Assembly (NCBI RefSeq): GCF_020283565.1
Contig: NC_060063.1
Coordinates: forward strand, 43,670,856-43,734,855
From: Trifolium pratense
Taxonomy: Eukaryota > Streptophyta > Magnoliopsida > Fabales > Fabaceae
Direction of reading: 5' to 3'
DNA: 64,000 bases
A program made the translations under genes and the position numbers. The notes beneath the pieces are model-generated. The model saw only the letters and a list, made by a program, of their open reading frames with translations. It had not been told where the DNA came from and did no database searches. Below are positions 24,177-37,229 of the stretch, one piece after another; the first letter of the stretch is position 1, and every line of letters starts with the position of its first letter.

Positions 24177-24393
24177 CCGTTTGGTCTATGAAAAGAAAGT
24201 GGGAGAAAAAACATTACGCAAACCAATGCATAACTTGGACTAAAGGTCCGTTTAGTTTTATGGAAATAAAATAAGAGGAAAGAAAATTACGCAAACTAAT
24301 GCATGAATTTAGACTAACTTTAATCCAAATTCATGCATTGATTTGCGTAATTTTTTTTTCTCACTTTCTTTCCATAGAACCAAACGAACCCTT
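24177..24393. mobile_element. Hairpin MITE with a partial second unit
   Basis: Outer ends GGTCCGTTTGGTCTATG / CATAGAACCAAACGAACCC form an inverted repeat. Inside, GGTCCGTTTAGTTTTATGG (24246) starts a nested unit whose arm (ATTACGCAAACTAATGCATG) pairs with CATGCATTGATTTGCGTAAT at about 24333. The structure suggests a MITE with a duplicated left arm. Confidence 0.65.
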
Positions 24394-24744
24394 AAACTAG
24401 AATTTTTAGTCACTAACCTAGTTGAAAAAAATCTTAAAACACCGAACATCAGACAAACTGACAAATACAACATAAATTCCAATAAATATTTCACACATAT
24501 ATTATGTGAAATTCAAATCTACAACAAATGACAGCAAGGACATGTAAAATGACATAAATGGTGTTTCAAATTGAATATGGACAAGTTGCAATAGAGAATG
24601 AATTATGAATCTGTCTGTCCCTCTTAAGCCATTATGTCTGTGCTATGTCCACAACACAAAACTGCATATAACCTGCGTCTGATGATGTAAACGAGGTTAT
24701 CACTTTTCATATCATATGTACTATCATCATCTCTTCTTCTTGTT

Positions 24745-25552
24745 TTTTTCTCCATGATTTCAGGGCCCTAACTTCATATTCTCTTCTTTCTTTTTCCCCT
24801 TAAAAATCTCTTTTTTCCCTTTTCAAATCCAATAAAATTCTCTTTTTTTTTTTTTCAACCCATTTGGAATTTTGGATACTACACTTTATCAAAGGTAAGA
24901 TAACATAACATTCATTCAATTTTGTTTTCTGGGTCTGATTGATTTTTCTATTTCATCATGCAATTATCTAAAATTTCAATTGAATCTTTTGGGGCAATAA
25001 AAAGGTTTCATTTTTTTTATGGGTTTGTCTTATTTTCATTGAAAGTTAAGATTTTTTTATGGTATGGATTGACTTGGCTTTTGGGATTCTCACTATTGTT
25101 GTTTTGTGTTTTTTGTGCGTCACTGTTTTCTGCACCATTCAATCTTGATTTCATTGGTAACAGTAAAAGCAAAAAGGTTCTTTCTTGTTGAAAAGGGTCT
25201 TACTTTAAAGTCAGTGAAAGAAAAATTATTTCTAGCTTGTGATTTGTTTTTTATTGGTCTTTGAGAATCTTATGCAAACCTTTTTGTTTGATTGCTTGGT
25301 AGATAGAAGAAAGAATAGGGTAAAAGCATGTTGTTGTGGATTTTACTTTCAACTTTTTGATTTTGCTTTTTTATTTCTGCTATAATCAGATAGATCAAGC
25401 ATCTTATTTTGTTAGTTTCTTTATAATTTTTGTATACTTTTTTCTTGCTTTTATTTTCTTATTGATGATCATGATTTATTGTTTGTTAATTGTTATTATG
25501 ATTATTTTTTTGTAGGATTATTTGTTGATTGAATTGTAAGTGTAATTGAAAA
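24745..25552 (+). other. ELF4-like gene 5' leader with intron
   Basis: A CT-rich leader (about 24745-24894) ends at AAAG before the donor GTAAGA (24895). The acceptor TTTTTTTGTAG ends at 25515, giving an intron of 621 nt, and 37 nt of leader remain before the ATG. No clear TATA box, evening element or G-box was seen upstream. Assignment rests on splice consensus. Confidence 0.55.
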
Positions 25553-25897
25553 ATGGAAGGTGATATATTTGGAGAATTAGGTGATACAAGTCAAGTAGAT
25601 AGTAGAGTTTTACAGGTATTTCAGAAGAGTTTAGTGCAAGCACAAGATATTTTGAATCAAAATCGGCTTTTAATCAACGAGATTAACCAAAATCATGAGT
25701 CTAGGATGCCGGATAATCTGAGCAGAAATGTTGGGTTGATTAGAGAGCTTAATAGTAATATCAGAAGGGTGGTTGATCTTTATGCCGATCTTTCGAGTTC
25801 TTTTACCAAGTCGCAGGAAGCTTCGTCTGAAGGAGACTCAAGTGGAACTCTCAAATCTGATGGAAAAGTTAACCAGAAGAGAATTAGATCCAGTTAA
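25553..25897 (+). CDS. EARLY FLOWERING 4-like protein (ELF4-L, DUF1313)
   Basis: Intronless coding region, 114 aa, the usual length of the ELF4-like group. The protein reads as one DUF1313 helical domain (about 15-85) with the family phrases LVQAQDILNQNRLLINEI, NVGLIRELNSNIRRVVDLY and the tail EGDSSGTLKSDGKVNQKR. ELF4 joins ELF3 and LUX in the nuclear evening complex that represses morning clock genes. ELF4-like paralogues are less well studied, so a clock role is inference. The remembered Arabidopsis sequences ELF4-L2, -L3 and -L4 all share these motifs. Neighbouring DRG and TRF-like genes favour L2/L4 by synteny. Confidence 0.93.
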   Translation: MEGDIFGELGDTSQVDSRVLQVFQKSLVQAQDILNQNRLLINEINQNHESRMPDNLSRNVGLIRELNSNIRRVVDLYADLSSSFTKSQEASSEGDSSGTLKSDGKVNQKRIRSS

Positions 25898-28800
25898 CAT
25901 GTTGAATTTGAGGTTTCATATGAGTCAGTGAAGTGAAGAAGTTGGTTTATTCTGATGCTACAATGAATGAACTTTTCTGGTGAGATTATGTGTAACCTCT
26001 CCCAGGTTTCTCCTGTGCCATGTCCTTCCATATATATTCGTTTTATGTTTGTATAAACGATCAATTTAGTTCCTAAAATATCGCCCTCTCTTTGCAATTT
26101 AGTCTCTAAAGCATATAAATATAATAAGTAGTCTATGAAGTATATGAAATTCATTATCTGTATATGAAAATCTGTCATATTAGTCGTTAACAGCACCTTA
26201 CTAGCAGAGACTAAATTGACGGATTTTATGTACTTCAATGACTATACTTTTTATACTTTAAAGATTAAATTAGTGAGAATGTGATACTTCGGTGACTAAA
26301 TTGTTGGTTTGTTCGTTTATGTTTAAAAAGGCACAAAGCTTTCGTTGATAATCTAATTAATGTAGCATCAATTTAAGGATTTTGCAGTTGTGATTTCCTG
26401 TAACACTGTTATAGCATCATGAAATGAAACATGTTCATGGACCAGTTAATCAAATTTCCAAGATTGAACTTGTTATAGTTCTTGTTGATTTTTATTTAGT
26501 GGTAACTTCTTGATTACTAAATTTCACTGCTTAGTTGATTCAGTTGGTGAGTTACTGTTTTTTTTTTTTCCTTTTGATGTTGTATCAGATTGAGATCCAA
26601 TAACTACCACTTTGCTTTTTAATAAATGTTACCATTTATTGATGATTGTGGTCTTTAACCAACATTTACTGCTATATGTTGGTCTTTTATCATTCTGACA
26701 TGTTTAATTGATGTCTTTTTGAGATGTTTTTCTTCATTATAGTATATATGTTTGGGATCATGTTTGGCTAAAGATGCTACAAAGTTTGAATCCATAGAAT
26801 CCAGTAGACTAGTTGGAAAATAGTTTGATTGTTAATAGGGTCTGTTTAAGAGAGCTTATGAAAACAACTTATGACAGATTCGTAAGTTGTTTTCGGCTTG
26901 TTTCCATAAAGACAAAGAATTGGAGAGCGAGATTAAAGAAATGTCAAATTTTTAGAGAGAATTGGATTTAAGTGGTCCATAGCTAGATTCATCATAGTGT
27001 GTGTTTGGATCGATACATGTTCAAAATAGCTTGACATGTGGTCCAAGTGAAGCGCATTGTCTTGCGGTTTTACTGTGATTTGATCAAAATTCAAACATAC
27101 GCTTAGAATTCGAGAGGCTTCAAAAGCAATTCCATGCAACTACGAAAAACTAGTAAAAAGTGTCTTTGAAAGCATAATCAATGTGTTTTAAAATGCGCAA
27201 TTATTTGGTTTGCGTTGAGAAGAATATCAATCAAACAAGTACGACGGCGTCATATAATCCAAGCAATGAAAGCAAGAAAAATAAAAGGCTATAGTGGTTT
27301 ATATTATATATTTGTTTGAGATTCTTTTGTGCTAAGAAAGTAAGCAACCATAGTTTAAAGAGCAATCTTTGTTACTAATGACATGAAATATAATTGAGAT
27401 TCTTTGACAGTTACCTAACATGAACAATAATCTGTTTTTTGTGTTATAACTTACTTGACATGAGAATGAGTGATAGAATAAAATAAAGGAAGGTGGCATT
27501 TAGCCTAACAATGAAAAGTTGCAATAATTGACTTTGTAGGATAGGGATATGATATTCTTAGTCAAGTCTTTATTATTGTTTTGGTGCCTAGGATCCATCC
27601 ACTTACACATTTTGTAGGATAAAGAGCTTTATAAGTTAAAAAAGAAAGTGAGCTTAATTGAGTAAAGGACATTTAATTTATATAAGATTTTGATTCTTTA
27701 TAGCATACATTGATGGTTAAAGGAAGGCTATATAATGAGTAATATAGCATCCATGATTAAAGAAAGTCTCTATACTTATATCCATGATTATTTACCACTC
27801 TTTCTTGCAATAAGTTTCATTTGAGTAAAAGAAAATTAAAAAAAAAATCTATTCTAAAGTAAATGTCATCTTACTTCTTAATATTTTTTGTATAATAATG
27901 TCATTTTCAGGAATTTACCGGGATTTGATATCATCTTATGTGAAAGAAGGCCGCATACCTAATCTAATTTTTTATACAATATTTGTCCCTTAAATTAATA
28001 TCAATGCTTATATAATAATGTATTACTTTTAGATCAATACTTTTTTTAGATCAATAATTAAAGACTATATATCTAAAATAATTAAAGACACAAATAGAAA
28101 AAGATAGAAAGAAAATAATCAATTATTATTATTTCTGAAATAATTACTGTATATGTATTTTTCCTTTTTGACACTGATATGTATTTTTACATGCAAAATT
28201 ATTTTTTGAACATGTGATTTTATGCTCATTTAAACTATTTTTTGAACATGCAAAATTCATTTCTTTATCTTAAATTTAATCTCCCCTTTACTCAAACTGA
28301 AAAACCTCAATTAGCTTTGTTCAAAAACTATAAAATCAATTAGCTCTTTCAACTCTAGTAACTCTGGAAAACCTACAAGTGTTAAGATTAATCATGAAGA
28401 AAACAACTTAGAATTAGACTGAACTGAATAATATACTAGAGAAGTGTTTTTGCAATAGAAACAACAATTGATCTTCACAACATTTGGAGTACGTTTGATC
28501 AACTAAAAAAAATAAGGAATTGAACACGGCAACTTCAGTTATATTGTCTTTAATTTGAAAATTGTTCTTGGAATTGGACAAATTGTGAAATTATTACCCT
28601 TCATCAATCATGAGACAACATTTTATCCCAAATACTAATAGTCTAAAATAGTATAAAAATAACAAAATTGTACAAAACAAAAAGTTGTCGATATCGCAAA
28701 AGTCTATTACGTGATGTTTTGTCCAATACTTATCTTTCGCAAATCAAACATATTCAAGTACAATTGTCAATCTTCTTAGAGAGTCGATCATAATAAGGCT

Positions 28801-29572
28801 TGTAATATAAAACACTCCTAGAAAACCTTGAAAAGGATTATAGAATAACACTCTCAAAGAAACTTGTCATAGAGTTGATCAAAATAAGGATTGTAGTATA
28901 ACATGCTCTCAAAGAAACAAAAATTACTAAATTTTAAAATATTTCTTGCAGCTCGAACATTGATACTTTCCTCAAGGATGGAAAGTAACGAGGCCACCGA
29001 CTGCAAGAAATATTTTAAAGTTTAGTTTAAAAGATCGGAGAAGATAGGTTCTCAATCATTCCGATAAGAAATCTCAGACATTGTCGTAGGTAAAACCCCA
29101 TAAGAATAAAAAGGAGCAACGTCACACTTCATGATATAAACCAAGAGGAAAAAAATCATTGAAAAAAACTATGATTGACCACAATTGTTGTGGACATAGT
29201 AGCAAAGTTCAGGAGATTAAGGAGAGGAGTATTTCTAAGCAGATATGGAGAAACACAAATCACAAATAATGGCGATGACAATGAAAATTTTCAAGATGCA
29301 GTTCATGTTTCCTTTACTTTCTATTTCTCAACTCATTGTGCAGACTTCATAGATTAATAAAAAGCTACTGTTGAAAGGATTAAAAAATTACAACACATGG
29401 GTGATGAACATAGGTGTTCCACTTTGTAAAGTGCAAAAAGGAGGAACATTCAATCCTATGTTGGAAGAGGAACCAAAAAAAGACAACTTTTGCTGCTGGA
29501 TATATCACCAACATCCACTCTTTTTTTCCATCCACGTACCAATTCAACAAAATCATTGGAAGTATCATATAA
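25898..29572. other. Convergent intergenic region between ELF4-like and DRG genes
   Basis: No protein gene is recognised. 26055-26315 has opposed motifs such as CAATTTAGTTCC and GACTAAATTG, like the GGGACCAAT-type MITEs. 26840-26900 carries a fragment of the MITE seen at 30093. 28490-28765 is a decayed copy of the MITE at 12790. 28780-28915 has two imperfect units of about 70 bp containing AAACTTGTCATAGAGTTGATC-like text. The last 300-400 bp are probably the 3' UTR of the DRG gene. Small frames at 29175 and 29371 show no family features. Confidence 0.5.
28927..29025. repeat. Long hairpin with 25-nt arms
   Basis: Arms at 28927-28951 and 29001-29025 (right arm begins CTGCAAGAAATATTTTAAAG) are complementary at 24 of 25 positions, and the odd pair could be G-U in RNA. 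A nested ACTTTCC / GGAAAGT stem lies in the loop. It may be a MITE remnant or a transcribed foldback. Confidence 0.7.
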
Positions 29573-32500
29573 TTATTGTTTTAGTGGAGCCTTCTTCTGT
29601 CTGTCTGATATCCGAGCAGGAGCGTCAGAATGCGACTTGAATCGACCCCTTCCTCCCTCGTCAGTTTCCTGAATGAAATATTCATATTCAATCTCTCGTC
29701 ATTGCAAATATACAGTGTTCAGCAAGTAACAAGTAAAGAACAATAAATTTGAACAATAATCACAGATCGCAGAAAATGGTGATTTGTTCAAATTCTGCTA
29801 TGATACAGCTGCTATTTAACAACATTGTGCACAAATCAGTCAGAACAACATGAAACAAGATTAAGGGTAGACTCCTGACCTTTTTCTTAACAATCTGAAC
29901 AACGTCCTCATCATTAAGAACATGACTAAGGCCACAATGTTGCGGATAGTGCCTAGCACTTGTACCCCAGACCAGAACATACTTCACATCCTTCACCAAA
30001 CTTCTATGTATGTGGTTGCAGAAGTCTTCTACACTGCAGCCACCTCTATCCTAAAACAATATGGCAGAGAAAGTGATGGATTATAAGATTAAGGTATTGT
30101 TTGGATAAATAGCTTAATTAAACACATAGCATAAGCGCTTATCATATAAGTGCCTATGTATAAGCTATATCTATAACAAAAGATAAAATAAAGTATATAC
30201 TACTCTCATTTATGCTTTAAACAGTTTTCATAAGCTATCTTGGAGAGCTTATGGAAAAAACAACTTATGGAGATGTTATAAGTTGTTTCCATAAACTCTA
30301 CCGAACAATCTCACAAGTGCTTATGTCAGTAGATAAGCTCAAATAAGTTGATTTAAATAGACCCTAAAACAAAAACTAACCAAAGGTTTTCAAAATAGTT
30401 AAATAGAATAAGGAGCACTTGTGTTCATAATAACAATAATCATAATGCAACATACAGCTGAAAGAACCACTGGATCACCAAAATCAGGCTGCTGGCCTTG
30501 TGGTTTTGTATAAACTCGAACCAAACCCATTTCATCCCACATCCTTGCAAGTAGTCTGTCTAAATTCAGCTGTTTACATAAAAACAGAAAACTTGTGTTA
30601 CCGACATACAAAAAGACAGCGGAAAAATAAATTGCCATGCACTATAATATCTAGAATATTAAAAAGAATTAATCGATAAAACTTGCAGCTACCTTCAAAT
30701 TGCAGCTAATGACAACAGAATTAGGTTGACGGGATAATCTATCCACATCATCAATACCAACAACATCTATCTTGTTGTAGACATATACACACTTCATGTA
30801 TTTACGGTTTCCTTCAATGACATCTATGAAATCATCCACTGTCGCATCCTCACGGAAAAGGATCTGAAAATTGAAGTTGTCAGTTAGTTGGCTCCTTTGA
30901 TGTAGGTAGGCAATATAGAACAGAAGAAAGAAACTCATACTATGGTATATGTAGAAAGGAAAATTACATAATTTATCAAGATGGTATGGTTCTATCACTG
31001 GCAAAAGTTAATTATATCATGATGACTAGCCTAGACAGGTCAAACTCAACAATTCCACACTATACAAAAGGGGTCTGTCTGCTACTCGTAATCACAGTTT
31101 TCATTCGATATGAAAGTCTACGTCTACTTGGAAAGATTTTGATGAAAAGGAACAAGTGATATCAAGAATTAAACTGCAATATCCATTTACTAAGTTAAAT
31201 AGTTATACACATTAGAACAAGGGACTAACTATTGGTTATCAAAGAAGTCTCAGATAAACAAAATGAAATCACAGCTAAGGAGTTAATTAACTATTTTCAG
31301 GCAGCAAAGCAACTTAAGGGTTTTTTATTCCTTAAAACAAAATCAATTGGCAATGAAAAAGATTCAGTGATATCATAGTTGTTGTTAAGCAAGACAAAAT
31401 CATTCTCCGGTCTCTACCAAATAATTTCAGCATTTTGGGGTGTGGATCTTTGACAAAGTGGTTTGAAATATGATAATAGCTGCTACAGTTATTTTTAGTA
31501 AAACTATATAGATATAAAACAATTATTGGGCTTCAGCATAAAAGCTCAAGGTGGCCTAAAGGAAAACACAGCATGCTCACATCACCAAACTGCCATGTTC
31601 TACATGTAGAACAGAATTACAACAGACATTACTTTAAAGTTCGCTATATACCTCTGCATTGTGAATTTTGTACTCGTGTAGAATCTGATAACAAAGCTTC
31701 TCATCCACATGAGTTAAAGGCATAGTGCTGTTGAATGAAATGCCCCCCGTCTTTTTCTTTTTGAAATATATCTGCAAAGAAATATAAAGTTCCGAATTAA
31801 TGAGAAACAATATATAATAAATCCAACTAGAACCCACATAAAATATAGGTTTCATGTCATGTATCCAAAAATATCCCTTCACACAAACTTACCTGAGGTG
31901 GTCTCTTGTTTAACCGCAAACCGACAGCTTCCAACTCCTTAGTCAATATTTGCCTATGACCCTCACTCTGACACATTAAGAAAGTACGTTATAGCAAGAA
32001 AATTGAAATTTTAGCAATCTTAAATTAAAGAAACCCCACAAATATTCTAACCAGTTCCAACACAACGTGAACCAATTCCACAGGCAACATGGATTTAGGA
32101 AAAAGATCAACAAGATACACAAGCATTGTGGTATAACAATATATTCTTTGTATGGTATGAGGTCTGAAAGAATAAATGATTAAAGGAATGAAAAGAAAGG
32201 GAGAAAAGCAAAACATGTTGAGCTGACATTCACTGAATTTGCTTACCAAATGGAGCAAGTTAGAAACATTATCCAGTAATATGATGATCTTATATAATTG
32301 GATAAAAGAGTTATGAAAGTGAAAATATATATTATATATAAAAGTAAAAACTGAAGTGATAGCACAAAAATATTACACGATGAAAAAGCAACCAGTTAGG
32401 GTGTCTTTAATGATAATGTGATTCAACACAATCATAGAATATGTATTAATATTATCGGTTGTTAGAATAGTAATTTACTGCAACAGCCAAAATATGATTT

Positions 32501-34761
32501 TATTTATCATCTTAGAAATACACACAACTAAAAAAATTGAAAAACAACTTTAGAAAATGGCAAATTGCACTTACTTTGGAGGCATCAAGAACCATCAATA
32601 CTATGTCTGAAGATTTAGCAACAGCAATAACCTGAGAAAACATTCACCAAACAAAAATCCTTTCAATGTTTATAAACAAAACCATGTTTCCCAAAGCAGT
32701 AATTTAAAAAAACCAAGCTTCATATTCCAGACAGTGCTACCTCTGATGTATTAGGAAATAAAACAGCATTATTTGCAAGCTGATTATCAATTAATAGATG
32801 CCAAAAATACCGTAAACGCAAGCGATTACTGGGATGATAGAAACAAGGAATTTTAGTTTTACCTGTCTACCACGTCCCTTGCCTTCAGAAGCACCCTCAA
32901 TAATTCCAGGAAGATCAAGCAACTGAATTTTAGTATCATTGTAGTGTATAATCCCAGGAATGCAAGTCAACGTTGTGAACTCATAAGATGCAGCCTCTGA
33001 ATGAGTGCCCGTTAATAATGTCAAAAGTGTAGACTTTCCCACACTGGCAAATGAAAAGGCAAAACATTACAATCGCTACATTTGAGGAAATGAATCCCAA
33101 TACAACCTTAATTAATTTAGATATTAATAGTAAATAAAATACATAAATGGGAAAATAGTATTATGGGAGGCGGACCTTGGAAAACCAATCAGTGAAACAC
33201 GTCCATGTCCAAATTTCGTAACTTCAAATCCGTCTCCACCGCCACTAGAACCCTATTGCATAAATTGATAACAATAAATATATGAAGAGCAAGATAGAAT
33301 GTAGTGGCTGACAACTAATTTAGAAACCTAGGCATGTTAAACCAAGGAAAAACACACAAAATATTTACCAACCAAATTCACGAACATCAATAATTATACT
33401 TGTAGTAAGATAATAACTTATTAGGACAAATATGAGGATTAGAAACACGAGAACAAAAAATCTTTGCAAAGTAAATAAAAACTGAAGTGAACAAAAAGAA
33501 ACAGCATTTTCAGCTCGCTGATGTGCTATCCACAAAGATAGAAGCCAAGAAGACAGTTGAATCACCCCAAAAAGAAGAAGAATTGGTTTTTATTTAAAGA
33601 ATCTGGCTTCATAATCCATTCATAAACACCATGATGACACATAAAATAGAACATCGATGTGATTCCTTGAAACCAGAAGACAAAAAATTGACACAAGAAT
33701 TGCAGACAAATCCTTTACTAAAACAATTATGAATGTGTTAACGAAGACCACAATGAGAGGAAATCGATCAACGGTTCCTCCATAGGAATTTGTTGTGCTC
33801 TCTTGTAAATACGAACGCTAATCATTAATGAAGTACAATGAGAGGAGATATATTCTTCAGCACCTCAAACAACATTAAACTATAGCAATAAAAGTTAGGA
33901 TCTGAGCAAATATTGTTCTGTCAAAGCAAAAAGTCGGACACAGAATATTACGTCCTCTCTAAATCTACAAATATTAAAACAGACCTCATGGTTGGAGGAA
34001 ATGTCAAACACCTAATACTAAAATCATAAATTCATTCTTGATCGCACGTTTGTGTTTTCTAAAAAACACACACGAATCGATTAAGCCACTTAGTCTATTC
34101 GCTTAAGTTGGTTTAGGGTTAATTGATTAGGTAGTCATATCTAATTAATTACCTTAGACAGAAAATGTCGGAATTGAAATCTTAAGAGCCTAAACTACAT
34201 GCACCGGTGTTGGACAACATCATGTGTCAGACATCAGACAGACCTTCAATCTAAAATGTTGGTTCTACAAAGCTCCTAGTCACCCTTAATTGTGCCATCA
34301 CGCGGTAAACCGGTGTTATACAACTTACAATTATAGCATCATACATGTTACCAAATTATTGAACATAACAGTAAATTAAAAAAAAAAAAATTACATATTT
34401 TATTTATCATACTTACCTTTGGAGGCTCCAACAATTGTGTCCTTAGTTTTGCTATCTTAGCCTTAAGCTGCCCAAGATGATACTCTAAACACAGTAAAAA
34501 TAAATAAAAAATTATGATACTATGAAAAACCAGATTTCAAAATTAGTTGATACCGAATTAAATTAACTAATTAAACATAACACAAAGTAATTCACAAAAT
34601 ATAAAAAGTATGAGAATTGAGAAATGAATGAACACCCAATAATAAAAATAAGATTTTTTGAAGCAGTGAAGTTATTAGAGTACTAACTAACCAGTGGCTT
34701 TGTTTTTCTGAGTCCGAGCCATCTCGGCTTCAATTTCTTTGATCTTTTCAATGATACCCAT
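29573..34761 (-). CDS. Developmentally regulated GTP-binding protein, DRG2 type
   Basis: Translation-associated cytosolic GTPase of the Obg/DRG family. Eleven exons on the minus strand join without a break: 34761-34692, 34484-34417, 33252-33176, 33043-32863, 32631-32575, 31967-31893, 31771-31652, 30863-30693, 30569-30456, 30050-29880, 29668-29573 (1200 nt, 399 aa, as expected for the family). Domains: N-terminal helix-turn-helix ([18 protein letters not shown]), G1 GFPSVGKST split by intron 3, G2/switch I ([10 protein letters not shown]), G3 DLPGI with [13 protein letters not shown]4 NKID, the S5D2L insert ([13 protein letters not shown]), and a C-terminal TGS domain ([11 protein letters not shown] to [11 protein letters not shown]). 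The [15 protein letters not shown] and YFKKKKTGG text places it with DRG2, not DRG1. DRG2 is expected to bind a DFRP2/Gir2 partner. All splice sites are GT-AG. Confidence 0.96.
30093..30364. mobile_element. 272-bp Harbinger-type MITE in a DRG intron
   Basis: Ends GGTATTGTTTGGATAAA and TTTAAATAGACCC are imperfect inverted repeats with TAA at 30090-30092 and 30365-30367. The interior has ATAAGCGCTTATCATATAAG. It sits between exons 10 and 9 of the DRG gene and leaves both splice sites intact. Confidence 0.8.
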
Positions 34762-34871
34762 TTTGGCGTCTCTGTAATCAACAACAAGATGGAAATTATC
34801 AATCAACTATGATGAACTCACCGGTGAATGCTTTCACCATAAAGAAGCTAACTCACCGGAAAATACAGTCG

Positions 34872-34905
<34 letters not shown>

Positions 34906-34914
34906 GTTTTGTTC
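34762..34914 (-). other. DRG gene 5' leader with short intron and CT repeat
   Basis: On the minus strand the leader holds a (CT)14 tract (34874-34902), then a donor TTCCG/GTGAGT at 34856 and an acceptor GATTACAG ending at 34772. This gives an 85-nt leader intron 10 nt before the ATG. A second possible donor, CACCG/GTGAGT, lies near 34820. Splice choice is inferred. Confidence 0.55.
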
Positions 34915-34937
34915 TGTGAAGAGATTGAAGAGTTTAA

Positions 34938-34970
34938 GGCCCAGATTTGATATGTTTTTACAATTGGGCC
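34938..34970 (-). promoter_or_regulatory. Pair of site II (TGGGCY) elements, DRG promoter
   Basis: GGCCCA at 34938-34943 and TGGGCC at 34965-34970 are site II-type motifs just upstream of the CT-rich leader. Such pairs are common in promoters of plant translation and growth genes, which suits a DRG GTPase. Confidence 0.5.
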
Positions 34971-35070
34971 TATTTACTTTCTCTCATGTGTGCATGAGAT
35001 TGCTATTTGCATACCCCAATTTTCTTACACTCTACTTACTCTTTACTCATACATTTTATATCTTCCATAA

Positions 35071-36043
35071 GGGTCTGTTTGGTTCGGGGGTTTTGGAGGG
35101 GAGGTGAGGGGATATTTTAAATTAATTGTGTTTGGTTTAATTTTTAGGAGGGGAGGTGAGAGGAGGTGACCAAATCCCTCCAAATCCCAATTTTTGCTCC
35201 CCCCAAATTGGGGGGATTTGGAGGGGAGGGGAGGGAAGGAGAAAGATATCATTACAATTTTAATTATTTTGACATAATTGTCCTCATAATTATTTTAAAA
35301 TGTCAAAATTATCCATTTTTGTTCTATTTTTTTTTGTTATTACGCATGTCTTTTTATATTCATAAACTGTTGTGCTAATTTTTTTTGTATTACATTGTTA
35401 ATTTGTAAAGTTCGTATATTTTTGTGAATCAACATTATTATTTTTTTTTAGAAAATCAACGTTGTTACTTACTTTGTACCCATATCATATTAGTTAGTAT
35501 TTATATGCACTATTATATTTTTAAAAATATCATCAAGTTTGTTACGTTATAACCTATAATACAAGTTTTTTTTTTGTACAATATTAGTATTAGTAAAAGA
35601 TCTTTATATAAATAAATATTACTTTTTTTTGTACAATATTAGTATCAGTACAAGGTTTTTTTGTTAATACTGTAATTATCAAAAAATTCTTTTAAATATA
35701 TTTATTGATAATTTAAATTTATAAATATTATTTTTGGGTTAGATCAATCATAAAAATTGAGAAAATATTGTGGATATATAGGTTAATTTGCACCGAGTAG
35801 CTATAAAACTGTCGGACTACATGAAAATTACAAGGATAAAAAAATAAATTAGTTTTAAAATTCCTCCCCTCCCCCTCTTGAGCCAAACATATATCTAATT
35901 AAAATCCCTCACCTCCCCTCCACTTCCTTCTTTTGAACCAAACATATGTGTAACTACAAATTTCACCTCCCCTCCCCTCACCTCCCTTCCCCTTCATTAA
36001 AATACCTCCCCTTCCCTCCCCATATGTTGAACCAAACAGACCC
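35071..36043. mobile_element. 973-bp MITE with exact TAA duplication
   Basis: Ends GGGTCTGTTTGGTTC and GAACCAAACAGACCC are perfect 15-bp inverted repeats, and TAA flanks both sides (35068-35070, 36044-36046). Subterminal regions are GGGGAGG-rich on the left and CCTCCCC-rich on the right. The middle is AT-rich without a transposase. PIF/Harbinger type. It starts about 150 bp upstream of the inferred DRG start site. Confidence 0.9.
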
Positions 36044-36046
36044 TAA

Positions 36047-37229
36047 GGTAATATGATTGAAATTAAAAAAAAAAAATGTCTTATGCTATGAAATTAAAAA
36101 TCAGAGATTAATAAAACTTTGCAATTAAAAAATGTACCTTATTTAAATTTCTGCAAGAATTGTGATAGTTGGAACACCTTAATAAAAAAGAACCATTGTG
36201 CAGTTGTAATATGTTACGTTATTAGATATCTTATTAGATCTATTGTGTCATTTGAATTTAAAATGAAGGGTAATTTGGACAATATAAAAAATCAACCCAA
36301 ACTCACCTATCCTTTTTATATATTATTATAGATTATAGATAAAAAAAAAAGTTAATTGTAAGATCGCAACATAACAGTTATGTTGACATGCCTACAATTA
36401 ACTTCTTTAGCTTTAACAGGAAAATTTTATTTATGGCATAATAGTTATAAAAAAATAGTTAATCGTAGGCATGAAAACATAATAGAATTTTGTAGGCATG
36501 GCAATATAATAGCTATTTTCTCTCTAAACATAATAGTTAATCTCTCTGAACATGATGTTATTTTCCCTAGAATTCTATTTACGGTAACATAATAGATATA
36601 AACTATTATTATTGCAAGGACTTCAATTTTTTTAGCAAAGACTAGTCCACCTCAAATAGTAATTAAATGATATTTGAAAAATCAAAAGTTGATAATTTTT
36701 ATAGTGGAAAATATAAGATAATTTTTTTTAATATTTTTATCATAATGAATGTTGATTCAATTGATAAAGAGTTGACTCATATCTCACAAAGATGTGGGCT
36801 CAATTTCGGTTGTCGATGTTGTGAGGACCTCTATAATAAACATTCGTTGAGTCTTGAGACTTACTCGAACCTAATCTAACTCATAAACTCTCACTTAAAT
36901 TGTTACAAATCAAGGAAAATGCTAAACAGTACTCATGCACACTAATTAAACATACCACTATAGAAACTTTATTTTGAAATTTGTGCATGCAACAATACTT
37001 AATCTTTGTTCCACTACATACAATAGGTGTGTACACACATAATAGTAATAAAGTTAATCTTGTAAAATATTGATAAAGTATTGATTCATATATTTAATTC
37101 AATCATGAGACAAAGTTTGCTTTCAAACTATAAGGCGTTGAATCAAAAGTTCAATTGAATAGTATTACTAGTATTTTTGTAATATAAAAGAGTAGTAAAC
37201 TAAACATTATGGTCACAAGATAGCTCAGA
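36047..37229. other. Spacer upstream of TNL gene A
   Basis: AT-rich, with repeats of GTAGGCATG and ATAATAGTTA. A weak SINE-like A/B box pair lies around 36755-36815. No gene or clear core promoter was seen. Confidence 0.4.

Noticed and set aside
24958..25191. 77-aa hydrophobic ORF upstream of the ELF4-like gene
   Set aside because: It lies in the leader intron, is T-rich and has no homologue that I recognise.
29175..29640. Small plus-strand ORFs near the DRG 3' end
   Set aside because: They overlap the DRG last exon or 3' UTR on the other strand and show no domain.
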